Assembly (NCBI RefSeq): GCF_020165855.1
Contig: NZ_JAIUFY010000007.1
Coordinates: forward strand, 124,001 to 188,000
Origin: Celeribacter litoreus
GTDB taxonomy: Bacteria > Pseudomonadota > Alphaproteobacteria > Rhodobacterales > Rhodobacteraceae
Direction: 5' to 3'
DNA length: 64,000 bases
Position numbers and translations under genes: made by a program. Below the pieces are notes generated by a model that was not told the DNA's origin, did not search any database, and was given only the letters and a program-made list of their open reading frames with translations. This document shows, piece by piece, positions 35,940 through 44,268 of the stretch; the first letter of the stretch is position 1; every line of letters begins with the position of its first letter.

Positions 35940-36974
35940 TCACCGGCAGTTATTCGTTTCCGCGACAAGCCCGGCCAAAAGATCCGGCACACCAAAACCG
36001 CCCGACTTCGTGACGATCTGCATTTTGCCCCAACTCACCTGCACCTCACAAAGGGGCAAGCCCGGTCGCAACTCGGCAGTCACTTGTAAACTGTTTACAT
36101 CCAACCGGTCCAGTATTGCTTGTGCCGATTCACCGCCGCAGACGAGCAACGCGGCCGGCTTCTTCCGTTCCGCATATCGCACGACACTCTCGGCAAAGCG
36201 GCGCGCTGCCTCCTGCCCCGTCACAGCCTCTCCGCCATCAGAGATCGAGAGAACAAACGGACCTTCAGGAATATCAGCGTCCGGCGCGTGCCCATCGGGA
36301 GCCTCCAGAACAGCAATATCAGATGGCAGAGCAGCAATCTGTGCACGCGTAACAGGGTCCCGAGATCCGTTGGCGATCATCAAAGGCGCCCGAAGACTTG
36401 CCTGCCCTGGGGCTTTAACGCCCGCACGTCGCGCCAGCGCAAAGGAAAGCCCCCGCGCACCGATCCAGAGCACCGGCTCATCAGTTCCTCCGATAAGCCG
36501 GTCGAGATCGACATCCGCTTTACAATCAGGCACCTCAACCGGCCCGTCAAAACAGGCCGCCACAGGGATCGGCGTCGCAACGCCTTCTCCGACCAGCGCC
36601 CCCGCCTCAACCCGCCGTCCCATCTCAGGAATTGCAGGACACGCGATCGCGCGGGGCGACCCGCACCAAGCCGCCATCGCAGCTGTCTCAGCGGCGACGT
36701 TGCCCTTCAGCCGGGAATCGACCTTTTTCATCATTGTTTTGAAAGCTTTGGGCGTCATCGCCTCCAGCGCTGCGGAGACGCGCGCCGCCGCGTCCGCCGG
36801 AGCGATTTCGCGGCTGGCGGTATTCACGGCCAGGACATCTGGTGCCATTGCGAGCGCTTCTGACACCGCCTCAGGGCTTCGCGCCACGACAACCTTGTGT
36901 CGCGCATCCGAAAATCCGACCGCCGAGTCGAGAGCGCCAGTCAAATCATCCGCCAAGATTAGCGCTTCCGTCAT
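35940..36974 (-). CDS. DUF1537 four-carbon acid sugar kinase
   Basis: A 344-residue kinase of the DUF1537 (OtnK/DtnK/DenK) family, which phosphorylates threonate, erythronate or related acids. N-terminal substrate domain: LILADDLTGALDSAVGF (residues 5-21) and KVDSRLKGN; C-terminal nucleotide domain: LLVCGGESAQAIL and IVTKSGGFGVPDLL. It is shorter than the usual 400-430 residues, the middle being compact, yet all core motifs are present. No Shine-Dalgarno sequence precedes the ATG; instead TAAAAT lies 4 bases upstream. Beside PdxA2, the expected pathway is phosphorylation, then oxidation and decarboxylation to dihydroxyacetone phosphate. Confidence 0.9.
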   Translation of the reverse strand: MTEALILADDLTGALDSAVGFSDARHKVVVARSPEAVSEALAMAPDVLAVNTASREIAPADAAARVSAALEAMTPKAFKTMMKKVDSRLKGNVAAETAAMAAWCGSPRAIACPAIPEMGRRVEAGALVGEGVATPIPVAACFDGPVEVPDCKADVDLDRLIGGTDEPVLWIGARGLSFALARRAGVKAPGQASLRAPLMIANGSRDPVTRAQIAALPSDIAVLEAPDGHAPDADIPEGPFVLSISDGGEAVTGQEAARRFAESVVRYAERKKPAALLVCGGESAQAILDRLDVNSLQVTAELRPGLPLCEVQVSWGKMQIVTKSGGFGVPDLLAGLVAETNNCR

Positions 36975-37152
36975 GATATTTTACCAATTTTACACATCTT
37001 ACAAAGCAGCATACACGAAAATATGAAGGATTATCTACTTATAATTTAGATGGTTAAGCTAAAAATAAATTGAGGAGCCGCCAAGTCATTGAAACATATT
37101 TACCTATAGGTTATTTGTTGTCACAAGATCGCCATCCTGAGGAGGACCGAAA
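36975..37152. promoter_or_regulatory. Divergent promoter region, kinase-GntR versus pdxA2-aldolase
   Basis: An AT-rich 178-base gap without a gene. On the minus strand two copies of GTAAAATT/GTAAAATA sit immediately before the kinase ATG. On the plus side TTGTTGTCACAA (37115-37126) has inverted TTGT/ACAA arms and lies 27 bases ahead of the pdxA2-like start, resembling an operator half-pair for the cluster's GntR protein. TATAAT occurs at 37040-37045 but without a convincing -35 at the right distance. Confidence 0.35.
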
Positions 37153-38127
37153 ATGAGCGAACCAGTTGTCATCACCATGGGAGACCCCTCCGGCGTCGGA
37201 GCGGAGGTGACGGTCAAAGCCCTCGCCGATCGCGATGCAAACATGCGCGCTCAAACCATCGTCATTGGCGATCGCGACACGATGGAACGCGCCGCGAAAG
37301 TTTGTGGCGTGTCGCTTCCGATCCTGTCGCCTGACGACAACGGGGATGGCATTCGTGTGGAGCATGTCGCCGTCGAGGGGCTTCCCGGCGAGTTCGGCGT
37401 CCTGTCGCCCGCCTGTGGCGAAGCCTCGTTTCGCTACATCGAACGGGCCGTCGAGATGACCATGGGCGGACAGGCCGCGTGCATCGTAACGGCGCCCATC
37501 AACAAAGAGGCGCTGAACGCGGCGGGGCATCATTACGATGGACACACGGGCATGCTCGCGCATCTCACGGGATCGAAATCCTCTTGGATGCTTCTGGCGT
37601 CTGAACGACTGAACGTCGTCCACGTTTCAACTCACGTGTCGCTCAAAGACGCGATCACCCGTGCGACGACAGAGCGGGTTCTGGAAACGATCCGCACGGG
37701 TCACAAACACCTCAAACGCATGGGGCTTGAGGCTCCGCGCATTGCCGTTGCTGGGATCAACCCGCATTGCGGTGAGAACGGGTTGTTCGGTAACGAGGAT
37801 GACGTGAGCATCGCGCCCGCCGTTGAGGCCGCCCGCGCCGAAGGGATCGACGTTCAAGGCCCGATTTCCGCGGACACCGTCTATCACCGTGCGTATCAGG
37901 GTGCCTTTGATCTGGTCATCGCGCAGTATCATGATCAGGGTCACATCCCGATCAAACTCGTCGCCTTTGATACGGCGGTGAATGTGTCGCTCGGCTTGCC
38001 GATTGACCGTTGCTCTGTCGATCACGGGACCGCTTTCGACATCGCAGGCACCGGCATTGCAAAGCATGACAATATGCTCTGCGCCCTCGACTACGCGGCC
38101 AAAATGGCCGCCGCCAAAAGGACCTGA
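37153..38127 (+). CDS. pdxA2: PdxA2-type 4-phospho-D-threonate/erythronate 3-dehydrogenase
   Basis: A 324-residue PdxA-fold dehydrogenase. Family marks: [20 protein letters not shown] at the start, metal histidines in [19 protein letters not shown] and [13 protein letters not shown], and [12 protein letters not shown]. True vitamin B6 PdxA and PdxA2 cannot be separated by length, but neighbourhood with a DUF1537 kinase is the accepted sign of the PdxA2 role: NAD-dependent oxidation of a 4-phospho acid sugar with decarboxylation to dihydroxyacetone phosphate. AGGAGGAC precedes the ATG. Followed after 3 bases by the aldolase-family gene. Confidence 0.9.
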   Translation: MSEPVVITMGDPSGVGAEVTVKALADRDANMRAQTIVIGDRDTMERAAKVCGVSLPILSPDDNGDGIRVEHVAVEGLPGEFGVLSPACGEASFRYIERAVEMTMGGQAACIVTAPINKEALNAAGHHYDGHTGMLAHLTGSKSSWMLLASERLNVVHVSTHVSLKDAITRATTERVLETIRTGHKHLKRMGLEAPRIAVAGINPHCGENGLFGNEDDVSIAPAVEAARAEGIDVQGPISADTVYHRAYQGAFDLVIAQYHDQGHIPIKLVAFDTAVNVSLGLPIDRCSVDHGTAFDIAGTGIAKHDNMLCALDYAAKMAAAKRT

Positions 38128-38130
38128 GCC

Positions 38131-39015
38131 ATGAGTGACCAAAAAGAAGCCTTCGTCGCGCTTGTGACCTGTTTCAACGATGACGAGACCATCAATTTTG
38201 AGGCCACCCGCGCACAGGTCCGCCGCCAGATCGAGGCGGGCAACAACATCATGTGTGCAGGCACGAATGGTGATTTCTCTGCATTGACCTATGACGAGAA
38301 AGTCCGCCTGTGCGGCGAAGTCGTGGACGAGGTTGGCGGCAAAGCCAAGGTGATCGTCAACGCGGGCATGCCCGCCACGTTTGAGACTATCCTCCTCGCC
38401 CGCGAATTCGACCGGATTGGCGTCGACGGGATTGCCGTCATCACGCCGTTCTTCATCGCCTGCACACAGGACGGCCTGATCCGCCACTTCACCTCCGTCG
38501 CGGATGCGGTCGACACGCCCATCTACCTCTATGACATTCCGGCACGGACCCAGAACCACATCGAACCGGAGACCGCGCGCACGCTGGCAAGCCACGGAAA
38601 TATCGCGGGGATCAAGGATTCCGGCGGCGCGCAGGACACATTGGAAGCCTACATGGCTGTCGGGCGCGAGATTGACGGCTTTGACGTCTACTCCGGACCG
38701 GACCAGTTGGTGCATTGGTCTCTGACCAACGGGGCAAAAGGATGTATTTCGGGGCTTGGGAACGTGCTGCCGGATGTGCTTGCTCAGATCGTCTCTTGTG
38801 TGAATGCCGGGGATGAAGCGGGCGCCGCAGCAGCGCAGGACATCTACACGGCCTTCCGCACTGATCTGTACAAACTCGGCTTCCCGCCCGCTTTGGTCAA
38901 ACGCGCGCTCTATCTGCGCGACCCCTCCGTCGGCGCCTCGCGCCAGCCCGCACTCTTGCCCGACCCCGCGCAGGATGCGGAGATCGATGCGATCCTGAAA
39001 AAATACGGTCGATAA
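38131..39015 (+). CDS. DHDPS/N-acetylneuraminate lyase-family aldolase
   Basis: A 294-residue TIM-barrel class I aldolase/dehydratase. The substrate carboxylate motif is AGTNGDF (GTTGE in classic DHDPS), the catalytic tyrosine is in YLYDIPARTQN and the Schiff-base lysine in IAGIKDSGG. It releases or adds pyruvate, or dehydrates a sugar acid, depending on subfamily. Being coupled to pdxA2 it probably handles another 2-keto-3-deoxy or hydroxy acid that feeds the same pathway. True lysine-pathway DapA is unlikely given context. Confidence 0.88.
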   Translation: MSDQKEAFVALVTCFNDDETINFEATRAQVRRQIEAGNNIMCAGTNGDFSALTYDEKVRLCGEVVDEVGGKAKVIVNAGMPATFETILLAREFDRIGVDGIAVITPFFIACTQDGLIRHFTSVADAVDTPIYLYDIPARTQNHIEPETARTLASHGNIAGIKDSGGAQDTLEAYMAVGREIDGFDVYSGPDQLVHWSLTNGAKGCISGLGNVLPDVLAQIVSCVNAGDEAGAAAAQDIYTAFRTDLYKLGFPPALVKRALYLRDPSVGASRQPALLPDPAQDAEIDAILKKYGR

Positions 39016-39049
39016 AGCCAGAGAAATGGCAAACGCCAAACGCACTCAT

Positions 39050-39081
39050 TCCGGCCGCCGTTTGAAAAATGGGCGGCCGGA
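39050..39081. terminator. Bidirectional terminator between aldolase and zinc alcohol dehydrogenase
   Basis: CCGGCCGCC (39051-39059) pairs with GGCGGCCGG (39072-39080), with one more T-A pair outside, around a 12-base loop. On the plus strand it runs into ATTTATTTC. It sits in the 84-base gap between two convergent genes. Confidence 0.85.
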
Positions 39082-39099
39082 TTTATTTCAAATGTGATG

Positions 39100-40152
39100 T
39101 TAGTTCGGAGCCTCGACGAGAATCTTCACATGGGACTTCTCTGCGACAAGCGCTTCAAACCCTTCGGCAACAATGTCATCCAGAGCGATCCGCTTTGTCA
39201 CCAACTGCTCCGCACTGAAATATCCCTGACTCATCAGGGCCATGACGGCGGGATAGACATTGCGATAGGCGATCGTGCCCTGCAACTGACGCTCTTTGAG
39301 CACGACTGTGTTCGGCTGGAAAGACGCTTCTTTTTCCCAGATCGAGACGACGAGCACCTGCCCCTCATGGCGGGTGGCATCGATGCACTGCGGCAGAACC
39401 TGCGGCACGCCGGTCACTTCGAAAGCCACATGAACCCCGTCAGACGCCGCGCGGATCTCTTCGACAGCATCCGTGGCGGTCGGGTCGATCACTGTGGTCG
39501 CCCCCAGATCCAGTGCTTTCTGCCGCCGCACCTCGGAGGGTTCAACGACGTAGATTTCGGACGCGCCCGCGACACGCAGCGCTTCTACAACCAATAGCCC
39601 GATCGGACCCGCGCCGAAGACGGCAGCCTTGTCGCCAGCCTTGATTTTGGACAGACGCACCGCGTGCAGGGCGACGGCCGCCGGTTCGACCAAGGCGCCC
39701 TGTTCCATCGACAGACCGTCAGGCATCTTGTGAACCATGCGCGCAGGGACAACACTGTGCGTCGCAAAGCCCCCATGCCCGCCGGATAGCCCGACGAACC
39801 CGAGAGAGTCGCAGAGGTTGTATTTACCCTCAAGACAGGCGGCACATTCTCCGCAGGCAAAGATCGGCTCGATCGCGACACGATCGCCGACGCTTAGGCC
39901 AGTCACGCCCTCACCGAGTTCTTCGACGACACCACAATATTCGTGCCCCATCGTGATCGGGGCCTTGTCTTGGCTCAGAGGGTGCTCTTCGTCCACGGGC
40001 ACGAAAATCGGCCCGGCGAGATATTCGTGCAGGTCGCTGCCGCAAATCCCGGTCCAGGCCACCTTGACCTTCACCTCGCCCGCGGAGGGAGAAGGCTCGG
40101 GAATGTCCTCGACGCGGATATCTTTGACGCCATGCCAGCGTGCTGCTTTCAT
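39100..40152 (-). CDS. Zinc-dependent alcohol dehydrogenase (2,3-butanediol/threonine dehydrogenase-like)
   Basis: A 350-residue medium-chain dehydrogenase. Catalytic zinc: Cys in TGICGSDLHEYLAGP and His in TMGHEYCGVVEEL. Structural zinc: four cysteines in CGECAACLEGKYNLC. Rossmann motif: AAVFGAGPIGLLVVEAL. The start MKAARWHGVKDIRVEDIPEP has AAGGAG 7 bases ahead; a second ATG six bases earlier is too close to that site. It follows the flavin monooxygenase gene by 67 bases on the same strand, so both may answer to the AcoR-like activator. A paralogue is encoded at 55203-56240. Confidence 0.93.
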   Translation of the reverse strand: MKAARWHGVKDIRVEDIPEPSPSAGEVKVKVAWTGICGSDLHEYLAGPIFVPVDEEHPLSQDKAPITMGHEYCGVVEELGEGVTGLSVGDRVAIEPIFACGECAACLEGKYNLCDSLGFVGLSGGHGGFATHSVVPARMVHKMPDGLSMEQGALVEPAAVALHAVRLSKIKAGDKAAVFGAGPIGLLVVEALRVAGASEIYVVEPSEVRRQKALDLGATTVIDPTATDAVEEIRAASDGVHVAFEVTGVPQVLPQCIDATRHEGQVLVVSIWEKEASFQPNTVVLKERQLQGTIAYRNVYPAVMALMSQGYFSAEQLVTKRIALDDIVAEGFEALVAEKSHVKILVEAPN

Positions 40153-40219
40153 TATCATTCTCCTTGGTTCGTAAAGTTTGCGTCCGGGCCGGGAAGAAAG
40201 CCCGGACGCGCCATGTGCA

Positions 40220-42019
40220 TCACGACAGGTGATGCACCTCCTGAAGGCCGTAGACAGGGGTTTCGATCCCCTCCAAACGGGCTTTCAATTGCAGGGCGAG
40301 ATAGAGCGAGTAGTGCCGCGACTGGTGCAGGTTGCCGCCGTGGAACCAGAGGTTGTCCTGCTGGGTCGGCTTCCACATGTTGCGCTGTTCGCCCTCCCAC
40401 GGGCCGGGGTCTTTGGTCGTATCGGACCCGAGGCCCCAGACCTTGCCAACCTTGTCCGCGACTTCCTGATTGATCAGGTCCGCAGCCCAGCCGTTCATGG
40501 AACCATAGCCCGTCGCCATAACCACGAGATCGGCATCGAGATGCGTGCCGTCGCTCAGGACCACGCCCGTCTCGTCGAAGCGGTCGACCTGACCTTTCAC
40601 CAACTTCACCTCGCCATCAATGATGAGCTGGCTCGCGCCGACGTCGATGTAGTAACCGGAGCCGCGGCGCAGGTATTTCATAAACAGGCCAGATCCGTCG
40701 TCACCCCAGTCGAGCTCAAACCCCGCTTTTTCGAGACCGGCATAGAATTCGGCGTCACGCTCCTTCATCTGGTCGTAGAGCGGGATCTGGAACTCGTGCA
40801 TGATCCGGTAGGGGAGCGAGGCAAAGACCATATCGGCCTTTTCCGTGGTCATGCCACTCGCGACGGCCTCTTCGGAGTAAAGCGCGCCGAGACCGATATC
40901 CATCAAGGTGTCCGAACGCACGATATGGGTGGACGACCGCTGGACCATTGTCACATCGGCATCCGCTTCCCAAAGTGCGGCACAGATGTCGTGGGCGGAA
41001 TTGTTCGACCCCACCACGACCACCTTTTTGCCAGTCCAGGCATCCGGACCTTCGTGTTGCGAACTGTGCTGAATGGTCCCTTTGAAGATGTCCATTCCCG
41101 GGAACTTGGGAACGTTCGGTTTCCCCGACATCCCCGTGGCCAGCACCAACTGCGTCGGTCTTAGCGTGACCTTTTCGCCGTCGCGGTTCACCTTCACCGT
41201 CCAGGTTCCGGTGTCCTCGTCGTATTGGGCGCTCTCGACCTCGGAACGGGACCAGTAGTTGATCTCCATGACCTTGGTATACATCTCGAGCCAGTCGCCC
41301 ACCTTGTCCTTCGGGGTGAAGACCGGCCAGTTGTCCGGGAACTTGATATAGGGCAGGTGGTCGTACCAGATCGGATCGTGCAGGCAGAGCGACTTGTACC
41401 GCGACCGCCACTGGTCGCCGGGTCGGTCGTGTTTGTCCAGAACGATGGTCGGCACGCCAAGCTGGCGCAGACGCGCGCCAAGGGCGATACCGCCCTGCCC
41501 GCCGCCGATGATCACAGTGTAGGGCTGGGTGGTGTAGCCGAGTTCGACCGCCTCTTCCTCTCGCTTTTCCTTCCATGATTTGCGGTTCTTGGCGGCACCG
41601 TGTTCGGCGCCCATCGGGCGACGCTTGCCACGGTTCTCCTCGAACCCCTTCAGTTCCTGAAGCGCAGTCAGCAATGTCCAGATGCGCCCGTCTTTCAGCC
41701 GCATCAAGCCCCATCCACGACCCACGGCCGTCTCGAACGTGACCCATGCCGTGATGACGCCGCCGTCCTCGACGGGAATTTCACCGGCCTGAATGGCGAA
41801 GCCCTGCGGCTTCGTATGTTTGAGCTGCGCGTTGAGCATGTCCTGAACGGCTGCAGACCCCTCCACGGTCTTCAGGTTCCAGGTCACTGCGACCAGATCG
41901 CGCCAATAGCTGTCGGTGGCAAAGAGTGCGCTCGCGGCCTGTGCATTGCCCTCCTCCAGGGCTGTGTTCAGGCTATCGAGCGTTTCCTGCACCTCGGCGG
42001 CAACAGTTGAGTCAAGCAT
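40220..42019 (-). CDS. Flavin-containing monooxygenase with N-terminal NTF2/SnoaL-like domain
   Basis: A 599-residue protein in two parts. Residues about 1-140 (AEVQETLDSLNTALEEGNAQ, then VGRGWGLMRLKDGRIWTLL) look like an NTF2/SnoaL-fold domain. From residue 165 there is a flavin monooxygenase: FAD motif VIIGGGQGGIALGARLRQLG, monooxygenase signature FKGTIQHSSQH and NADPH motif KVVVVGSNNSAHDICAAL. It resembles YUCCA-type or small-ketone monooxygenases. GAGGAGG lies 7 bases before the ATG. It stands directly behind the AcoR-like activator, with a strong dyad 111-140 bases upstream. Substrate unknown. Confidence 0.9.
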   Translation of the reverse strand: MLDSTVAAEVQETLDSLNTALEEGNAQAASALFATDSYWRDLVAVTWNLKTVEGSAAVQDMLNAQLKHTKPQGFAIQAGEIPVEDGGVITAWVTFETAVGRGWGLMRLKDGRIWTLLTALQELKGFEENRGKRRPMGAEHGAAKNRKSWKEKREEEAVELGYTTQPYTVIIGGGQGGIALGARLRQLGVPTIVLDKHDRPGDQWRSRYKSLCLHDPIWYDHLPYIKFPDNWPVFTPKDKVGDWLEMYTKVMEINYWSRSEVESAQYDEDTGTWTVKVNRDGEKVTLRPTQLVLATGMSGKPNVPKFPGMDIFKGTIQHSSQHEGPDAWTGKKVVVVGSNNSAHDICAALWEADADVTMVQRSSTHIVRSDTLMDIGLGALYSEEAVASGMTTEKADMVFASLPYRIMHEFQIPLYDQMKERDAEFYAGLEKAGFELDWGDDGSGLFMKYLRRGSGYYIDVGASQLIIDGEVKLVKGQVDRFDETGVVLSDGTHLDADLVVMATGYGSMNGWAADLINQEVADKVGKVWGLGSDTTKDPGPWEGEQRNMWKPTQQDNLWFHGGNLHQSRHYSLYLALQLKARLEGIETPVYGLQEVHHLS

Positions 42020-42129
42020 TGCATTTCCTCCTCATGGGCAATGTGATGAGGAGAGTGTGACGAAGAGATTGGCCTCCGAGACACAGGAAACTGGCGAATA
42101 TGATCGTCTTTCTGGTTGCGGCGACGCAG

Positions 42130-42159
42130 CATGTTGCACACGCAACGCCGCGCAACATG
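42130..42159. promoter_or_regulatory. Upstream activator dyad CATGTTGC-N14-GCAACATG
   Basis: CATGTTGC (42130-42137) and GCAACATG (42152-42159) are perfect 8-base inverted arms 14 bases apart, with a further GCAAC at 42142-42146. The site lies 111-140 bases upstream of the flavin monooxygenase start, adjoining the stop codon of the AcoR-like gene. This is the usual position and shape for AcoR-type activator binding. I see no GG-N10-GC sigma-54 promoter in the 110 bases below it. Confidence 0.75.
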
Positions 42160-43908
42160 TCAGTCGGGGACACGCAACCCCGCTTTGCGAACGCGGCGCA
42201 AAACCGTCGACCGGTTAACCCCCAAACGCCGTGCAGCGCGGGCCATGTTCCAGTTGCATGCGTCGAGAACGGCTTCGAGGTCGAGATTTTCTCTGGTCTC
42301 TTCTGGCGCGGCGGGAAGATCAGGCAGATCAATCACGGTCGTCTCCGCCAGGGCGCAGGCGACGTCCAACACATTGCCGAGCTCGCGCAAGTTCCCCGGC
42401 CAGTCGCGCGCCAGCAACTCGGCCCGCGCCGAGGGGGTCAGGCGCATCTCTCCCCCGCTGCCGCGCCGGAGCAAACGGTCGATCAACCAGCCCAGATCCT
42501 GCCTTTCGCGCAGCGGCGGCAGTTCGAGGACAGCGCCCGCGAGTCTGAAGTAGAGGGCAGAGGGGATGTTCTCCTGCGCCATCAGATCAGTCCGCGCGAG
42601 GCCGGAGGTCGATATCGGGCGCAGGTCAGGATGCAGATCGAGATAGCCCGCCAGACTGCGGGCAACGTCGGGATGAAGGTCTTCAATCCGGCGCAGGAGG
42701 AGCGTGCCCTGTCCCGACTGACTGGAGAGCGCGTCACGCAAATCCCCGTCTCCAAGTCCTGCGCAGTCAAGGGCAAGGAAACCTCCGCGCCGCGATGCCA
42801 TGTGAATGGCGCGGGCGAGTTTGGTCTTTCCGCATCCGCTCTCACCGCAGATCATCAGGGGGACTTGCGTTTGGGCAAGCCGCTCCGCCTGCGTCAACAC
42901 GCGAGACAGGGCCGGGTCCCCACCAGTCAGAGTTGCGAGAACCCCGCCATATGCGTTCTTTCTTGTGCGGGTGGCACCGGCGTGCGCCCGACGAGGGGCC
43001 TGTGGCGCGATCGCATGACCAAACAAGGCGCCACCATCCTCCAGAGCAACAACCCGCTCTTCCGTAGGGCGATCGCGCATCAGGTCCGGTAGATCGTCAA
43101 CACTCAACCCGAGCAGGCTATCAATCTGGGTTCCGATCAGGCTCTCGCCCGCTGACAACATTCGCATGGCGGCGCGCGTCGCACCGATGACCCTGCCCGA
43201 TCCATCGAGCGAGATTGCCGCCTCAGGGTCCACATCGAGAAACTCAGGACTGGATGAGAGCCGCAGCACCCATTCGCGACGGCTGGTGGCCATGAGGTTC
43301 GCCATCTCGACCCGCCGCGCCGATGCCGTCGCCAAAGACATGGCAAGGTTCTGACTACTTTTGGGGCCCGGAGAGCGGAGCAGCGAAATGTCGAGGACGG
43401 CTGCAAGCTGTCCAAGACTGTCGTAGATCGGCGCAGATGTGCAGGACAGCGCCGTATGCGCGTTCCCGAAGTGGTCGTCCTGATGCACGGTGACAGGCTC
43501 ACCCGTCACAATGCAAGCTCCGACTCCGCAGGTTCCGGCAATATCTTCGGACCAGTTGGAGCCGAGATACAGTCCCGCCCCGCGCAATTCATCGACGAAC
43601 AACTCGTCACCGAAAAAGTCCACGCAAACCCCTTTGGCGTCCGTCAGCAAGAGAACGTAATTCTGTCCCGCAACCTGACGGAACAGGCTCTGCAGGCTTG
43701 AGCGCGCCGCGCCGATCATCCAGTCGGCTTGCTCTCGGTGGGCGCGGAATTCGCTCTCGGTGACGATGTGAGCGGGCTCATTCCGAGTTGGGTCCATGCC
43801 ATAGAGTTCAACACATCTCCGCCAAGACGCATCTACGTAACTGTCCCGACCGGTCGCGCGTCCCTCCAGAACCCGCGCGATTTCCTCGACGTGATGAATT
43901 TCCGCCAT
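42160..43908 (-). CDS. AcoR-like activator (GAF-AAA+-Fis) lacking GAFTGA and Walker B acids
   Basis: A 582-residue regulator of AcoR architecture: GAF sensor (about residues 65-180), AAA+ domain (330-515), Fis-type helix-turn-helix (546-575, NMARAARRLGVNRSTVLRRV). Walker A is intact (GESGCGKT, 355-362) and WPGNLREL is present at 503-510. But only about 39 residues separate Walker A from the Walker B position, against about 60 in NtrC; the GAFTGA loop is absent, and Walker B reads GTLLLRRIEDL instead of GTLFLDEIGDL. It should not remodel sigma-54 polymerase, and probably acts as a sigma-70 activator or repressor. Ribosome site GGGAGGATTTT. Likely target: the adjacent monooxygenase gene. Confidence 0.88.
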   Translation of the reverse strand: MAEIHHVEEIARVLEGRATGRDSYVDASWRRCVELYGMDPTRNEPAHIVTESEFRAHREQADWMIGAARSSLQSLFRQVAGQNYVLLLTDAKGVCVDFFGDELFVDELRGAGLYLGSNWSEDIAGTCGVGACIVTGEPVTVHQDDHFGNAHTALSCTSAPIYDSLGQLAAVLDISLLRSPGPKSSQNLAMSLATASARRVEMANLMATSRREWVLRLSSSPEFLDVDPEAAISLDGSGRVIGATRAAMRMLSAGESLIGTQIDSLLGLSVDDLPDLMRDRPTEERVVALEDGGALFGHAIAPQAPRRAHAGATRTRKNAYGGVLATLTGGDPALSRVLTQAERLAQTQVPLMICGESGCGKTKLARAIHMASRRGGFLALDCAGLGDGDLRDALSSQSGQGTLLLRRIEDLHPDVARSLAGYLDLHPDLRPISTSGLARTDLMAQENIPSALYFRLAGAVLELPPLRERQDLGWLIDRLLRRGSGGEMRLTPSARAELLARDWPGNLRELGNVLDVACALAETTVIDLPDLPAAPEETRENLDLEAVLDACNWNMARAARRLGVNRSTVLRRVRKAGLRVPD

Positions 43909-43996
43909 GACAAAATCCTCCCGACCATGATGTTACATCGAAGGTCAGTGCTCGCGGCTTTCGACTTTAGTCGCAAGTTGAAAACCCAAGTTTTCC

Positions 43997-44245
43997 CTAC
44001 TCTAGCAGATCGGCCATCCACACGCGTTCGAACTTCGCGCCGGCTTCCCGCTGAACATTCCGAACAGACTCGGAGTCCCGTGCTTCGTATTCGCAGATCA
44101 TGCGCTTTCGGTCCTCGCTCCAATAGCTTCGCAGCCATGTGACATCGTATAGATCGAGACAGGGCGCCATCCGCTCTTCGGTTGCGGACAGGTCTTCCTG
44201 ACTGAGTGGCGGCTCGAAATTCCGCTCGACAATGAACTTGGGCAT
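43997..44245 (-). CDS. DUF4242 small protein (SCO4226-like)
   Basis: An 82-residue cytoplasmic ferredoxin-like-fold protein beginning MPKFIVERNFEPPLSQEDL, the usual start of DUF4242 proteins. A streptomycete member (SCO4226) binds nickel; here Cys29 and the SYWSEDRKRMICEYEARD strand are conserved features, but no metal role is shown. The gene follows the large BTAD/ATPase regulator by 23 bases on the same strand, suggesting a functional link with it. Good ribosome site AAAGGA upstream. Confidence 0.8.
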   Translation of the reverse strand: MPKFIVERNFEPPLSQEDLSATEERMAPCLDLYDVTWLRSYWSEDRKRMICEYEARDSESVRNVQREAGAKFERVWMADLLE

Positions 44246-44268
44246 GACGTGGTCCTTTCCGTTGGTTG

